In this document: positions 43,089 to 52,700 of the stretch, one piece after another
Layout of the letters: each line of letters opens with the position of its first letter
Position numbering within the stretch: the stretch's first letter is position 1
Source of the DNA: Rhizobium sp. BK602
Lineage (GTDB): Bacteria > Pseudomonadota > Alphaproteobacteria > Rhizobiales > Rhizobiaceae
Assembly: GCF_014195095.1 (NCBI RefSeq)
Contig: NZ_JACIBC010000005.1
Coordinates: 1 to 64,000 of the forward strand
Length of the DNA: 64,000 nucleotides
Direction of reading: 5' to 3'
The notes under the pieces: model-generated
Told to the model about the DNA's origin: nothing
The model's database searches: none
Seen by the model: the letters and a program-made list of their open reading frames with translations, nothing else
Program-made: the position numbers and the translations under genes

Positions 43089-44675
43089 TCAAGCCGCAAG
43101 TATTTTCTGGCAGGCGCGCTCGGCAAGCATGATCGTCGGCGCGTTGAGATTGCCGGACACCATCTTCGGAATGGCGGAGGCATCGGCGATGTGCAGGCCC
43201 TCTAGGCCATGTACCTTCATCGTGACGGGATCGGTGACCGCAAGCCTGTCGATACCCATCCGGCAGGTGCTGGAGGGGTGATAGAGCGTCGTCATGTGCC
43301 CTCGGACATAATCGGCGATCTCGGCATTCGTCTCGCATTCCGCGCTCGGCGACAGCTCGTAGTCGATGAGCTCCCTCATCGGCGATCGGGCGAGGATATC
43401 GCGGTTGATCCGCACGCCCGCGATCATCGTCGCAAGATCGGTCCCGTCGGGATCGGAGACGAAGTACTTCGGATCGATCGCCGGATGCTCCGTGGGGTCG
43501 GCCGAGCGCAGCCTGATCTCGCCCCGGCTGTTGGGCCGCTGGAGAACGCAATGGGCGGTCACGCCGGGTCGGCCGCCGAGGAAACGGGCATAGTCACGAT
43601 GCGGGCTGATAGCGCCGTAGAGCTGGAGATCGGGCTCGACGCCTTCCCGGCTGCAGACATGCGCACCCGCAGCCACCCAGGGCGAGGTGCGGATGCCGCT
43701 TCGATGGTCACGCCATTCCACAAAACTGTCCTCGAGGATCTCCTCCGTCCACGCCCCGATGCCCATGGGCTCCCTGGCATAGAATGATATCGGGATATTC
43801 AGATGGTCCTGCAGATCCTTGCCGACACCGGGAAGATCGTGAACCGGTGCAACACCTGCCGCCTCCAGCTCCGTGGCCGGGCCGATGCCGGACAGCATCA
43901 TGATCTGGCATGTTCCGATGGCGCCGGCCGTCATGACGACTTCGCTCGCCGCATAGGCCGTCTCGGGAATGCCGTTGATCAGATAGTTCACGCCGATAAC
44001 CCGGCCCTTCTCGACGATCAGGCCGGTGACGAGAACGCCTTTTTTCAAGGTCAGGTTCGGCCGGTCGAGCGCGGGGCGCAGATAGGCCTTGCCGGTCCCC
44101 CATCGCTCGCCATTGCGGATCGTGAACTGGAAAAGCCCTGCCCCTTGCTGACTCTCGCCATTGAAGTCGTGGTTGAAGGCAAAGCCCGCCGCCTGGGCGG
44201 CATCGAGCCATAGACGCTCATGCCTGTCGACATAGGGCACGTTGGCGACATGAAGCGGCCCGTCATTGCCGTGATAGGGGTTTGCCTGGAAATCGGCATT
44301 GCTCTCGGCGGCGAGGAAGGCCGGAAAGACATCCTTCCAGCCCCAGCCGGCGCAGCCCATCGCCTCCCAGGCGTCATAGTCCGACGGCAGGCCGCGAATA
44401 TAGATCATGGCATTGAGCGCGCCGGACCCACCGACCATCCTGCCGCGCGGCCAGAAGATGCGGCGGCCCCGGCAACCGGACTGCGGCTCGGTGTAGTAGC
44501 CCCAGTCGGCACCGGTGTTGAACATCGTCACCCAGTCGGACGGAATATCGGAGGCGACCGGCGCGTCCCGTCCAGCCTCCAGGAGCAGAACCTTTCGCTG
44601 CGTATCCGCGCTCAGGCGATAAGCCGCAACGCACCCCGCCGAGCCCGCTCCGACAATGATCGTATCGAACATCAT
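43089..44675 (-). CDS. GMC-family FAD alcohol oxidoreductase
   Basis: A 528-residue glucose-methanol-choline oxidoreductase. FAD binding is by IIVGAGSAGCVAAYRLS; GMC signatures are WPRGRMVGGSGALNAMIY and SGIGPATELEAAGV; the catalytic His is in LYHPSSTCRMG and the partner Asn in VSGNLNAPTIM. Relatives oxidise choline, aliphatic or benzylic alcohols. In lignin degraders, GMC enzymes also oxidise dehydrodiconiferyl alcohol. Located between amidase/ABM and aldehyde dehydrogenase genes, it probably performs alcohol-to-aldehyde oxidation of the amidase product. Two adjacent ATGs (44675, 44672) are possible starts. Confidence 0.87.
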   Translation of the reverse strand: MMFDTIIVGAGSAGCVAAYRLSADTQRKVLLLEAGRDAPVASDIPSDWVTMFNTGADWGYYTEPQSGCRGRRIFWPRGRMVGGSGALNAMIYIRGLPSDYDAWEAMGCAGWGWKDVFPAFLAAESNADFQANPYHGNDGPLHVANVPYVDRHERLWLDAAQAAGFAFNHDFNGESQQGAGLFQFTIRNGERWGTGKAYLRPALDRPNLTLKKGVLVTGLIVEKGRVIGVNYLINGIPETAYAASEVVMTAGAIGTCQIMMLSGIGPATELEAAGVAPVHDLPGVGKDLQDHLNIPISFYAREPMGIGAWTEEILEDSFVEWRDHRSGIRTSPWVAAGAHVCSREGVEPDLQLYGAISPHRDYARFLGGRPGVTAHCVLQRPNSRGEIRLRSADPTEHPAIDPKYFVSDPDGTDLATMIAGVRINRDILARSPMRELIDYELSPSAECETNAEIADYVRGHMTTLYHPSSTCRMGIDRLAVTDPVTMKVHGLEGLHIADASAIPKMVSGNLNAPTIMLAERACQKILAA

Positions 44676-44752
44676 CCTGTTCTTTCGTTGGAAAACCGGC
44701 AAAGAGCACATATTGCCCCGGCGAGATCGACACCGCCGGGGCAATGTCCGGA

Positions 44753-45052
44753 TCAGGCCTTTGCCGAGGCTTCGACCGCAGTGACCAGCGTCACCGGCCC
44801 ATCGAGGATCGGGCTTGCAACGGCGAAAAACACACCCACCGCATCCGACCCATTGTGGCGATCCATGGCGGCGCGATCCGCGAAGCGTTCATAGGTGGTG
44901 AACAGGCACGGATCGTCCTCGCTCTGGGAAATGAAGAAGCCGAGAGTTTCCGGCTCATTCATGGCCACATGCGAGGCGACCGCCATCAGCGCGTCGCGCA
45001 TGGTCGTCTCCTCACCGGCCTTGACCCGGATGATCGCACTGATGGTGTGCAT
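44753..45052 (-). CDS. Antibiotic biosynthesis monooxygenase (ABM)-domain protein
   Basis: A 99-residue dimeric ferredoxin-like ABM protein: ISAIIRVKAGEETTMRDALM at the N-terminus and SEDDPCLFTTYERFADRAAM in the centre are typical. The family includes cofactor-free monooxygenases and quinone/heme-binding stress proteins. Its start overlaps the amidase stop (ATGA). The function in this operon is unclear; a small oxygenase or a product-binding protein is possible. Confidence 0.8.
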   Translation of the reverse strand: MHTISAIIRVKAGEETTMRDALMAVASHVAMNEPETLGFFISQSEDDPCLFTTYERFADRAAMDRHNGSDAVGVFFAVASPILDGPVTLVTAVEASAKA

Positions 45053-46566
45053 CAGAACGACCTCCAGTCGCCATCGGCCTCGAACGCGCTGGCCGCGCGA
45101 TAGATCGTGCTCTCGTCGTAATCCTTGGCGATCAGCATCAGGCCGACAGGCAATCCATCTGCGAGACCGCAAGGCAAGGACATGGCCGGATGGCCGGTGA
45201 CGTCGAAGGGGCTGGTGGACGCAGTCATCTCGAAGGCGCGCTGGATGATTTCCGATAGCGGCGCATCCTTCTCCGGCAATTTCGTTGCGACGCAAGGCAG
45301 GGTCGGCATCAGCAACAGATCATATTGACCGAAAACCGCGTCATAGGCCGCCTTAGCCGCGATGGCGATATTGCGGGACTTGGCATAGTAGCGGCCGCGA
45401 TAATGCGTCAGCCCCCACTGGCCGACCAGCATGCACAGCTTCAGGGTCTTCGACAGGTCATCCGCGCGGTTGCGCCAGGACGAATGCGCATCCAGCAGAC
45501 CGACGTCGTAGAGTCCCTTCCAGTTGAAGCCCATGCCGTTGCCATGCATCATCTGCACGACGAAGCCTTCGAGCGTGATCGGGTTCCAGGCTGCAAGCGC
45601 GGTGAGATGATCCGGAATCGAGACCTCGGATATCTCGGCGCCGAGGCTGGCCAGGCGTTCGGCACCCGCCCGCACCTTGTCGGCAACCGCTTCCTGCATG
45701 TTCGGCGCGGCAAAGCCTTCCTTCAGCAGGCCGATTTTCAAGCCCCTGACACCCTTGCCCAGGGCCTCGGTATAGGACGAAACCTTCGGTGCATATTGGC
45801 GCGGATCGAAACCGTCGGCGCCGGCAAGCACTTCCAGCAGCAGAGCATTGTCGGCCACGGTCGCGGTCATCGGCCCGGTATGGTCGATGGTCGACTCGAT
45901 CGGCATGACGCCGGTATAGGGCACGAGACCATGCGTGGCCTTCATGCCGTAAATGCCGCAATAGGAAGAGGGAATCCGGATCGAGCCGCCCTGATCGCCG
46001 CCGATCGCCATGTCCACTTCACCGGCCGCGACCAATGCGGCGCTGCCCGAGGAGGAACCGCCCGCCGAATAGCCCATGCGGTGCGGGTTGTGAACCGGAC
46101 CGGGGTCGGAGGTGTGGCTGCCGCCGGAAAGGCAAAAATGCTCGCAGACCGCCTTGCCGACGATGGTCGCGCCGGCGTCGAGCATGCGGGTGACGATGGT
46201 CGCGTCGGCCGCCGGCACGAAACCTTCGAGCGTCGTGGAACCGTTCATCATCGGCACGCCGGCGAGCGCCACATTGTCCTTGAGGGCCACGGTTCGTCCC
46301 TTGAGTTTGCCCTCTGACGCGCCCTTCACCTCGCTCTTGTAGGCCCATGCCCCGTATTTGTTTTCCTCGAGGCCCGGCTTGTAGCCGGGCGTGCGCGGAT
46401 ATTTGGCCGGCGGCAGCGGATTGGGCAGCGAGTCGACCACGTCGTAGGCGTCGAACATGCCGCCCATCAGAGACTGATAGCTGGCGGCCTCCTCGGCGGA
46501 CATGGTCATGTGCAGGCTGGAGGCGAGCTCGACGACATCGGCAACGGTTGGACGGGTAATGGACAT
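45052..46566 (-). CDS. Amidase-signature family amidase
   Basis: A 504-residue amidase. The catalytic triad is visible: Lys in [14 protein letters not shown], cis-Ser in [17 protein letters not shown] and Ser nucleophile in [16 protein letters not shown]. The N-terminal helical region ([20 protein letters not shown]) and length resemble enantioselective amidases linked to nitrile hydratases in Rhodococcus, but no nitrile hydratase is present. It would hydrolyse an imported amide to acid plus ammonia or amine. It follows the LIV importer genes in the same operon. Confidence 0.9.
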   Translation of the reverse strand: MSITRPTVADVVELASSLHMTMSAEEAASYQSLMGGMFDAYDVVDSLPNPLPPAKYPRTPGYKPGLEENKYGAWAYKSEVKGASEGKLKGRTVALKDNVALAGVPMMNGSTTLEGFVPAADATIVTRMLDAGATIVGKAVCEHFCLSGGSHTSDPGPVHNPHRMGYSAGGSSSGSAALVAAGEVDMAIGGDQGGSIRIPSSYCGIYGMKATHGLVPYTGVMPIESTIDHTGPMTATVADNALLLEVLAGADGFDPRQYAPKVSSYTEALGKGVRGLKIGLLKEGFAAPNMQEAVADKVRAGAERLASLGAEISEVSIPDHLTALAAWNPITLEGFVVQMMHGNGMGFNWKGLYDVGLLDAHSSWRNRADDLSKTLKLCMLVGQWGLTHYRGRYYAKSRNIAIAAKAAYDAVFGQYDLLLMPTLPCVATKLPEKDAPLSEIIQRAFEMTASTSPFDVTGHPAMSLPCGLADGLPVGLMLIAKDYDESTIYRAASAFEADGDWRSF

Positions 46567-46643
46567 GAGTCATCCTTTCTTGTGAAGACAAGTGTTTTGA
46601 GATCGGATTTCGGTGGGAACGGAGCCGGGCCGGCCCCGGTGAA

Positions 46644-47345
46644 CTAAGCGGGGGCCATGCCTACCTCCCCGGACAGGATGGCATCCCGGTCCACTTCGCC
46701 GGTGATGCGTCCCTTCTGGATATGCAGGATCCGGTCGGACAGCGATGTGATGAATTCGAGATTCTGCTCGACGACGATCAGCGACAGTTTCCAGCGGCTC
46801 TTCAGCGCAATCAGCGTCTCGATGATCTCCTCGATGATCGAGGGCTGAATGCCCTCCGTCGGCTCGTCGAGAAGGATGAGCTTCGGCCTGGTGCACAGGC
46901 AGCGGGCTAGCGCCAGGAGCTGCTGTTCGCCGCCGGAAAGTGCTCCGCCCCTGCGGTCAAGCAGGCGCACGAGACGCGGAAAATCCTGAAGCACCGTATC
47001 GATGATCGATCGATCTTCCTTCCGGGCCGCAACCAGCCCCATGCGGAGATTTTCATAGACGGAAAGCTCCGGGAAAATCTCGCGCCCCTGCGGCACCAGC
47101 CCCATGCCGAGCCTCGACCGCTCGAAAGGTTTCATCCCGGTCACGTTGCGGCCGGAGAACTCCACCATGCCCGCCGTTGCCGGCAGATGCCCCATGAGAG
47201 TACGCATGAGCGTCGTCTTGCCCATGCCGTTATGTCCGAGGATGCCGAGATACTCGCCCTCCGCCATCGCCATGTCGACGCCGGCGAGGATCGGAATGCG
47301 TCCATAGCCGGATCGCAGGTCCTTCACGTCGAGAAGCAGCGTCAT
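46644..47345 (-). CDS. livF: LIV-type ABC transporter ATP-binding protein LivF (amide operon)
   Basis: A 233-residue LivF ATPase: Walker A GHNGMGKTT, signature LSGGEQQLLA, Walker B KLILLDEPTEGIQPS and H-loop-like VVEQN. The start at 47345 overlaps the livG stop; a longer frame upstream is livG read out of phase. The EPTEGIQPS form is the one seen in urea/short-chain-amide importers (UrtE, FmdF), which supports an amide ligand. Confidence 0.92.
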   Translation of the reverse strand: MTLLLDVKDLRSGYGRIPILAGVDMAMAEGEYLGILGHNGMGKTTLMRTLMGHLPATAGMVEFSGRNVTGMKPFERSRLGMGLVPQGREIFPELSVYENLRMGLVAARKEDRSIIDTVLQDFPRLVRLLDRRGGALSGGEQQLLALARCLCTRPKLILLDEPTEGIQPSIIEEIIETLIALKSRWKLSLIVVEQNLEFITSLSDRILHIQKGRITGEVDRDAILSGEVGMAPA

Positions 47346-48070
47346 GCGACCACCTTCTTTCCAAGGTAGATGTCCCGAACCCTCTGATCGGCAAGCACGC
47401 GGTCGATCGTGTCCTCCACCAGCACCTTGCCCTGGTGAAAGACCGTGACCTTCTTGGCGATCAGCTTGATAAACGCCATATCGTGCTCGACGACGATAAT
47501 GGCGCGCGACTGGTTGATGTCGCGGATGATCTCCGCGGTTCTGAGCGTCTCCTCGTCGGTCATGCCGGCGGCCGGCTCGTCGAGCAGGATCAAGTCCGGC
47601 TCGGCGGCGAGCACCATGCCGATCTCGACCCATTGCCGCTGCCCGTGCGACAGCGTTGCTACGATCCTGTCGGCGAAGTCGCTGAGCCGGATCAGGGCCA
47701 GTACGCTTTCCACCATGGGCGCGAGGCTCCTCGGCGTCGCCTTGCGGCGAGCCGCCATCCAGATATTCTCGCGGACACTCAACCCGTTGAAGACGCTCGG
47801 AACCTGCGTCTTGATGCCGATCCCCATACGGGCGATTTCATGCGGGAGCTTCCCCGCGATCGGCTGGCCCCGGAAGGCGATCGTCCCCGATGTCGGCCTC
47901 TGCTGGCCGGTGAGCGACTTGAAGAAGGTGCTCTTTCCGGCTCCGTTCGGGCCGATCAGGCAGCGTAGCTCCATCTCTTCGAGCGCGAAGTTGATGTCGT
48001 CATTGGCGACGACGCCGCCGAAGCGCATGGTGAGATGTTCCGTCTTGAGAAGCAATGTGGGCTCGGGCAT
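47342..48070 (-). CDS. livG: LIV-type ABC transporter ATP-binding protein LivG (amide operon)
   Basis: A 242-residue LivG ATPase with Walker A GPNGAGKST, signature LSHGQRQWVEIG, Walker B LILLDEPAAGMT and H-loop VEHDM. The LSHGQRQWVEIG and EPAAGMTDEE variants resemble UrtD/FmdE-type subunits of urea and amide importers. It lies 1 base downstream of livM. Confidence 0.92.
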   Translation of the reverse strand: MPEPTLLLKTEHLTMRFGGVVANDDINFALEEMELRCLIGPNGAGKSTFFKSLTGQQRPTSGTIAFRGQPIAGKLPHEIARMGIGIKTQVPSVFNGLSVRENIWMAARRKATPRSLAPMVESVLALIRLSDFADRIVATLSHGQRQWVEIGMVLAAEPDLILLDEPAAGMTDEETLRTAEIIRDINQSRAIIVVEHDMAFIKLIAKKVTVFHQGKVLVEDTIDRVLADQRVRDIYLGKKVVA

Positions 48071-48071
48071 G

Positions 48072-49121
48072 TCACTTGGCTCCCACGGGCTGGACGGAGG
48101 GCTCCTGAGCCGGATTGGCCGATCTCGGCTCGATCCTGGGGACGAGCCGCAGCAGAAGATCGCGGACGGTCGGCACCAATCCCTTGGGCAGCAGCAGCAC
48201 GAAGAAAATGAGAACGGCGCCCAGGACGAGGTTCGAATTCAGGGTCTGCTGCGAGCCGATGGCGGCGACCGCATATTCGATCACTATGCAGCCGATGATC
48301 GGGCCGAGCAGGGTTCCGAGGCCGCCGATGGTGATCCAGATGATGATCTCGGCCGACAGCGACAGGCTGAAGATCGTCGGGCCGACGAAGGCGCCCCAAT
48401 TGACATAGAGGGCGCCGGCCAATCCGGCGATCGCGCCGCCGATCACGAAGGTCACCAGCTTGATCAGCCGAGGGTCGTATCCCAGCAGGGAAGCGCGGAC
48501 CTCGTTTTCCCGGACCGCGACCACGACACGGCCGAACGGGCTCGCCAGAATGAGGCGCAGCAGGAGATAGACGGCAATGAGCGCACCGCCGGTCACCCAC
48601 CACGACTGTTCCGGCGACAGCGGGCTCGAAGGATCGAAGAGCATGTTGAAGGTCGGTACGGCGGGAATGCCATTGAAGCCTCCCAGCATCGCCGTCCCGA
48701 TATGATATTCGTCGCCCGAGGTGGAGTTGATGACATTGAACAGGATCAGGGTCACCGTCAGGGTGATGACCCCGAGGTAGACATCGGAAATCCGGCCATA
48801 AAAGACGAAATAGCCGAGCAGCGCCGAAGACACGGCCGGGATGAACACTGCCAGCATGATGCCTTGGGTGGAATCCTGAAAGTTGATGGCGGAGATCGCA
48901 TAGACATAACCGCCGAGGCCGAAGAAAGCTGTCTGTCCGAAAGACAGGATGCCGCCGAAACCCCAGATGAAGGCTAGGCTGAGCGACAGCACCGCCATGG
49001 CGGCAAACAGCGTGACCTGCATCAAGGTGAAGAGTTCGAGCTGGCCGGGCGCGATGGCGACGGCGATGATGGCGACGAGAACGGCCAGGGTCTGGGCAAT
49101 CAGGCGAAGACGTAGCGTCAT
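48072..49121 (-). CDS. livM: LIV-type ABC transporter permease LivM (amide operon)
   Basis: A 349-residue permease with a long hydrophobic core and the motif WGFGGILSFGQTAFFGLGGY (residues about 49-68). The SFGQ variant is typical of UrtC-type urea/amide permeases rather than the SLGH of standard LivM. The ATG at 49121 overlaps the livH stop. The upstream open frame is livH read out of phase. A polar C-terminal tail of about 30 residues follows the last helix. Confidence 0.92.
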   Translation of the reverse strand: MTLRLRLIAQTLAVLVAIIAVAIAPGQLELFTLMQVTLFAAMAVLSLSLAFIWGFGGILSFGQTAFFGLGGYVYAISAINFQDSTQGIMLAVFIPAVSSALLGYFVFYGRISDVYLGVITLTVTLILFNVINSTSGDEYHIGTAMLGGFNGIPAVPTFNMLFDPSSPLSPEQSWWVTGGALIAVYLLLRLILASPFGRVVVAVRENEVRASLLGYDPRLIKLVTFVIGGAIAGLAGALYVNWGAFVGPTIFSLSLSAEIIIWITIGGLGTLLGPIIGCIVIEYAVAAIGSQQTLNSNLVLGAVLIFFVLLLPKGLVPTVRDLLLRLVPRIEPRSANPAQEPSVQPVGAK

Positions 49122-49987
49122 CACAGGTTCCCCTTGAAAAAGCGACCGGAAATGCCCTGCGGCAGCAGCCGGATCAGCACGATGGCGGCGGTGAAGACGA
49201 TGACCTCGCCATAGACGGGGGTGGTGAGATAGGCGCCGATCTGATTGATGCTGCCGAACAGGGTCGCCGCCGAAAGCGTCCCGGACAGAATGGCAGCGCC
49301 GCCGCCGACAACCGTGATAAAGGCCTTGGCCACATAGGCGCCGCCCATGACCGGCGTCACGCCCGAGACCGGCGCCAGCAGGCCACCGGCCAGGCCGGTG
49401 ATGGCAGCGCCAGCGGCAAAGGTCGTCATGTAGACGCGGGCCGGATTGACGCCGAGCGTGTTGGCCATGGCCGGGTTCTGCATGGTGGCGCGCGCGATCA
49501 GGCCGAACCTGGTGTAGCGCATGACGGCATAGACCAGCGCCATCATGATGACGGCCATCGCCAGCAGGAAGAGCGTGTAGTAGCTCGACCGATAGGCGCC
49601 GATGGAGAAGCCGCCGAGCGGTGTCGGCACGCCTTGAATGGTATTGCCGAAGATCGTCGTGACGATGCCAATGATCAGCAGGCTCAATCCCCAGGTCGCC
49701 AGCATGGAATCGACCAGCCGTCCGTAGAGGAAGCGGATCAGGCAGCGTTCGACGACAAGCCCGACCAGCCCGACGAACAGCGGCGCGACGACCAGCATGG
49801 CGATCCAGATGTTGAGCCCCGCATTGGCGGAAATAACCGTGGCATAGGCGCCGAGCATGATGAACTCGCCATGCGCCAGATTGATGATCTTCATCATCCC
49901 GAAGATGATCGCCAATCCCAGGCATAGGAGGAACAAAGAGGCCGTGCCGTTGATGACGTCGAGCGCCAGTATGATGTAGATATCCAA
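49121..49987 (-). CDS. livH: LIV-type ABC transporter permease LivH (amide operon)
   Basis: A 288-residue permease with the LivH signature FGMMKIINLAHGEFIMLGAY and later GGGAAILSGTLSAATLFG. The start is a TTG at 49987, placed because AGGAG lies 7 bases upstream and the protein then begins MDIYIILALDV as in other LivH proteins; the longer frame to 50161 adds a basic, unconserved stretch. It pairs with LivM. Confidence 0.9.
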   Translation of the reverse strand: MDIYIILALDVINGTASLFLLCLGLAIIFGMMKIINLAHGEFIMLGAYATVISANAGLNIWIAMLVVAPLFVGLVGLVVERCLIRFLYGRLVDSMLATWGLSLLIIGIVTTIFGNTIQGVPTPLGGFSIGAYRSSYYTLFLLAMAVIMMALVYAVMRYTRFGLIARATMQNPAMANTLGVNPARVYMTTFAAGAAITGLAGGLLAPVSGVTPVMGGAYVAKAFITVVGGGAAILSGTLSAATLFGSINQIGAYLTTPVYGEVIVFTAAIVLIRLLPQGISGRFFKGNL

Positions 49988-50052
49988 AATCGAGCTCCTT
50001 TCGCGCAAGATTGCGGATTGCGCGGGTTTGCCGCGCAATCCGCCGGCGGACT

Positions 50053-51291
50053 TTAGAAGCTGATGACGTATTGCTTGTTGTCGGCGGGGTTCTTCACCAG
50101 ATCGCAAACGCCCGCAGTGTCGAGCGGCTTGACGTCGGGGAAACTCTCGAGAACGCTCCACTTACGATCCTTGACCTCTGCCAGGAAGGCATTGCGCGTG
50201 GTGTGATGCGTCGCGTGATCGAGGGTGGCGGTGCCGGTCGGCCCGGCGAAGGAAAGGCCCGATTCCAGCGCATCGATGACCTTGGCGCGGTCGATGCTGC
50301 CGGCCTTGCGCACGCCTTCGGCCCAAAGCTGCACCCCTTCATAGGTGGCCGCGGCAAGTTCACTGATATAGGGCGTATCGGGATGCGCCTTCTTGATCTT
50401 CTCGACGAAGCTTTTGCTTGCGGGCGTATCCAGCTCCTCGAAATAGCCGTAGGCGCCCAGGATGTTCTCGCTTTCCGCCGCATCCAGCGTCGTCGGCTCG
50501 TTGACAAGGCCGAAGGTAGTGGAGGCGATCGGGATCTGCCCCTTCATTCCGGCCGAGGTCCACTGCCGATAAAAGGCGGTGTGGTTGCCGCCCACGAGCG
50601 CCGACAGGATGAGATCCGGCTTGGCCGCCTGGATCTTCGAGATGGTCGGGCCGAAATTGGTGACGTCGAGCGGGAAGAAGTCGATCGAGGCAACCTCGCC
50701 GCCATTGTCCTTGACATATTTGGTCATCCACTTGGCGGTGATCTGACCGTAATTATAGTCGGCGGCGATGATATAGGCCTTCTTGCCGGCCTTTTTCATG
50801 GCGGCTGGCACCAGTTTCTCGACGGTCTGCGCCGGCGTCGTGCCCGTGCAGAACGTATTGCGGTCGCAGACGCCGCCTTCATAGAGCACATTGTAGAAAT
50901 AGAGCACCTTGAAGCGGTCGAAGGTCGGACGCACGGCTTCGCGCGACGCCGAGGTGATCCCGCCGTGAACGACGGCGACCTTGTCCTTCAGGGCCAGCTG
51001 CTGCGCATATTGCGAATACATCTGGATGTTCGATTGCGTGTCGTAATGCACGACCTTCACCGGCCGGCCGATAAGGCCGCCTGCCGCGTTCATCTCGTCG
51101 ACCGCCAATTGAAGCGCATGCACCATCGGCACGCCGGATGCCGCGATCGGGCCGGACTGGTCGTGCAGGCTGCCGATCAGAATGGGGTTGTCCGCGCCCA
51201 GCGCCGAATGGCGGAGGATCATCGGGGCGGTGAGGAGCGTGGCGGAGGCGAGCGCGGAGCGATGCAGGAAGCGGCGGCGAGACAGGTGCAT
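50053..51291 (-). CDS. LIV-type ABC substrate-binding protein with Tat-type signal (amide operon)
   Basis: A 412-residue periplasmic binding protein. The N-terminus MHLSRRRFLHRSALASATLL has a twin-arginine-like motif (SRRRFL) before a hydrophobic stretch, so export may be by Tat. The mature part starts around ADNPILIGSLHDQSGPIAASG and includes AADYNYGQ, a ligand-loop motif seen in urea/short-chain-amide binding proteins. It is the receptor of the importer encoded downstream. Confidence 0.9.
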   Translation of the reverse strand: MHLSRRRFLHRSALASATLLTAPMILRHSALGADNPILIGSLHDQSGPIAASGVPMVHALQLAVDEMNAAGGLIGRPVKVVHYDTQSNIQMYSQYAQQLALKDKVAVVHGGITSASREAVRPTFDRFKVLYFYNVLYEGGVCDRNTFCTGTTPAQTVEKLVPAAMKKAGKKAYIIAADYNYGQITAKWMTKYVKDNGGEVASIDFFPLDVTNFGPTISKIQAAKPDLILSALVGGNHTAFYRQWTSAGMKGQIPIASTTFGLVNEPTTLDAAESENILGAYGYFEELDTPASKSFVEKIKKAHPDTPYISELAAATYEGVQLWAEGVRKAGSIDRAKVIDALESGLSFAGPTGTATLDHATHHTTRNAFLAEVKDRKWSVLESFPDVKPLDTAGVCDLVKNPADNKQYVISF

Positions 51292-51359
51292 TGAAAAGTT
51301 CCCCTTGTTGCTTGCAATGGGGATACTTAAATCCGCAATATTTGAAAAATCAAGTTATT

Positions 51360-52409
51360 TTATGCGCCGGTGAGAATTCTGAAATCGTAGCCGTCCAGCC
51401 GCGCGACATGCACGGGATGGCGCCCGCCGACCACCGCCTGGGGATCGCTGCCACGAGCGGTGCGCTGCTGCAGGATGCGGCCATAGAGGCGCCCGAGCTG
51501 TCGGGCATCGAAGCTGCCGGCTTCCTCGACAAGGGCGGCCAGGGAATAGATGCCTTCGTAGCAGGATTGTCCGAAGGCATTGGCCGGCGGCGGGTTTTCG
51601 CCATAGGCCATGTGGTAGCGCTCCAGAAACGCCCCGTTGTTGCGGGATCTGATCGATGAAAAATAAGCCGAGCTGACGTAGAGATTTTCCGTCTCGTGCG
51701 GCGCAAGGCCATAGACGATCGTCTCGTCGATTGCCGAGGTGAAGCGCAGGACACTGGAACTCAGGCCCGCCGCGCAAAAGGCCCGGTTGAAGACAATGGC
51801 GTCGGAGCCCAGGAAATAGGGCAGGACGACATCCGCGCGCGTCGTCTTGATGCGATCGAGGATTTCATCATAGTCGAGCACGCCGACGGGAACGAAGCCC
51901 TCCCCCGTGACGATGCCGCCGGCACGCTGGATCAGTTTCCGCGCGATGGACAGGCTCGAGCGCGGCCAGACATAGTCATTGCCGCAGAGAAAATAGCGGC
52001 GAGCCCCGATTTTCTCCGAAAGCCAGTTGATTGCCGGCGCCAGGAGTTCGTCGGCCGTCTCTCCGGTGGTCATGACCTGCCGCTCCGGCGCGAAACCTTC
52101 GAATTGCGGCGTATAGACGAACGGCACCTTGTCGTCGGTCGCGGCGGCGACGGCTTCGCGCGCATAGCTCGGCAACATCCCGATGATTCCGTGAATGCCA
52201 TCAAAGCGGATCGCGTGCGCGGCAGCGCGGCCGGCCGTCTTGCTCGTCGGTCCGGCGTCGATGATCGAAAGCTCGACCGGCCGGCGCAAGATCCCGCTCG
52301 CACGGTTGATCTCGTCAACCGCCAGACGGCCGCAAGCTTCGGCGGACGGCGCCCACAGCCCCGCCGATCCACTTTGTGGAGTAAGCAGACCAAGCCGAAT
52401 CGTGAACAA
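51360..52409 (-). CDS. AmiC-like cytoplasmic amide-sensing binding protein
   Basis: A 349-residue periplasmic-binding-fold protein that starts directly with the domain (MFTIRLGLLTPQSGSAGLW) and has no signal peptide. A TGA lies five codons upstream of the TTG start in the same frame, so no leader is missing; AAAGG precedes the TTG by 8 bases. This architecture is that of AmiC, the amide sensor that restrains the antiterminator AmiR in Pseudomonas amidase control. No AmiR homologue is seen. It leads the amidase operon and probably senses the amide in the cytoplasm through an unidentified partner. Confidence 0.72.
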   Translation of the reverse strand: MFTIRLGLLTPQSGSAGLWAPSAEACGRLAVDEINRASGILRRPVELSIIDAGPTSKTAGRAAAHAIRFDGIHGIIGMLPSYAREAVAAATDDKVPFVYTPQFEGFAPERQVMTTGETADELLAPAINWLSEKIGARRYFLCGNDYVWPRSSLSIARKLIQRAGGIVTGEGFVPVGVLDYDEILDRIKTTRADVVLPYFLGSDAIVFNRAFCAAGLSSSVLRFTSAIDETIVYGLAPHETENLYVSSAYFSSIRSRNNGAFLERYHMAYGENPPPANAFGQSCYEGIYSLAALVEEAGSFDARQLGRLYGRILQQRTARGSDPQAVVGGRHPVHVARLDGYDFRILTGA

Positions 52410-52700
52410 GACCGTTGCCTTTCATCTTCTTCGCTTCGCCAGAGAGTTATGAAAGCAGGAAACATGCCAACCCCCTCGACAGGCCATTGATGCCCTTCGA
52501 AAGGTCATCGATCACCGCAAGTCGCCTCTTTTGGCCACTTGAAAGGCGGCCGCGCCGATTGTGCATAAAAAATGACAGGACCCGATGCTCAGTTGTTGAG
52601 CACGAATGCAGGACTGTCCGAGCTTGATCATTCCGGTTTGAAAATTTATATGGAAAGGAAAATATTGAAAATGAAGATACGCACATGAGGAGACCACCAA
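52410..52700. other. Divergent promoter region of the amidase operon and MarR gene
   Basis: No gene is supported. The part near the MarR gene (52600-52690) is AT-rich. The inverted repeat TGCTCA-gttgt-TGAGCA (52586-52602) lies centrally and could be the MarR operator or the structured leader expected of an AmiR-like antitermination system. No sigma-54 motif was found here. Confidence 0.5.
52586..52602. promoter_or_regulatory. Inverted repeat, candidate MarR operator
   Basis: Perfect 6-bp arms TGCTCA/TGAGCA separated by 5 bases, about 100 bases upstream of the MarR start and 177 upstream of the AmiC-like gene. Confidence 0.45.

Noticed and set aside
45052..46566. Nitrile degradation operon
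   Set aside because: The amidase resembles nitrile-hydratase-linked amidases, but no nitrile hydratase or its activator is present in the window.
46625..46640. GC palindrome (GGGCCGGCCC) after livF
   Set aside because: Short self-complementary GC sequence without a T-run, just behind the livF stop inside an operon; too common at this GC level to call a terminator.
48072..49925. 617-residue permease fusion
   Set aside because: The extra N-terminal part is livH read out of frame; an ATG at 49121 with ATGA overlap gives a normal LivM.
52410..52700. Second sigma-54 promoter for the amidase operon
   Set aside because: The only GG...GC candidates have wrong spacing, with no 10-base gap between GG and GC.
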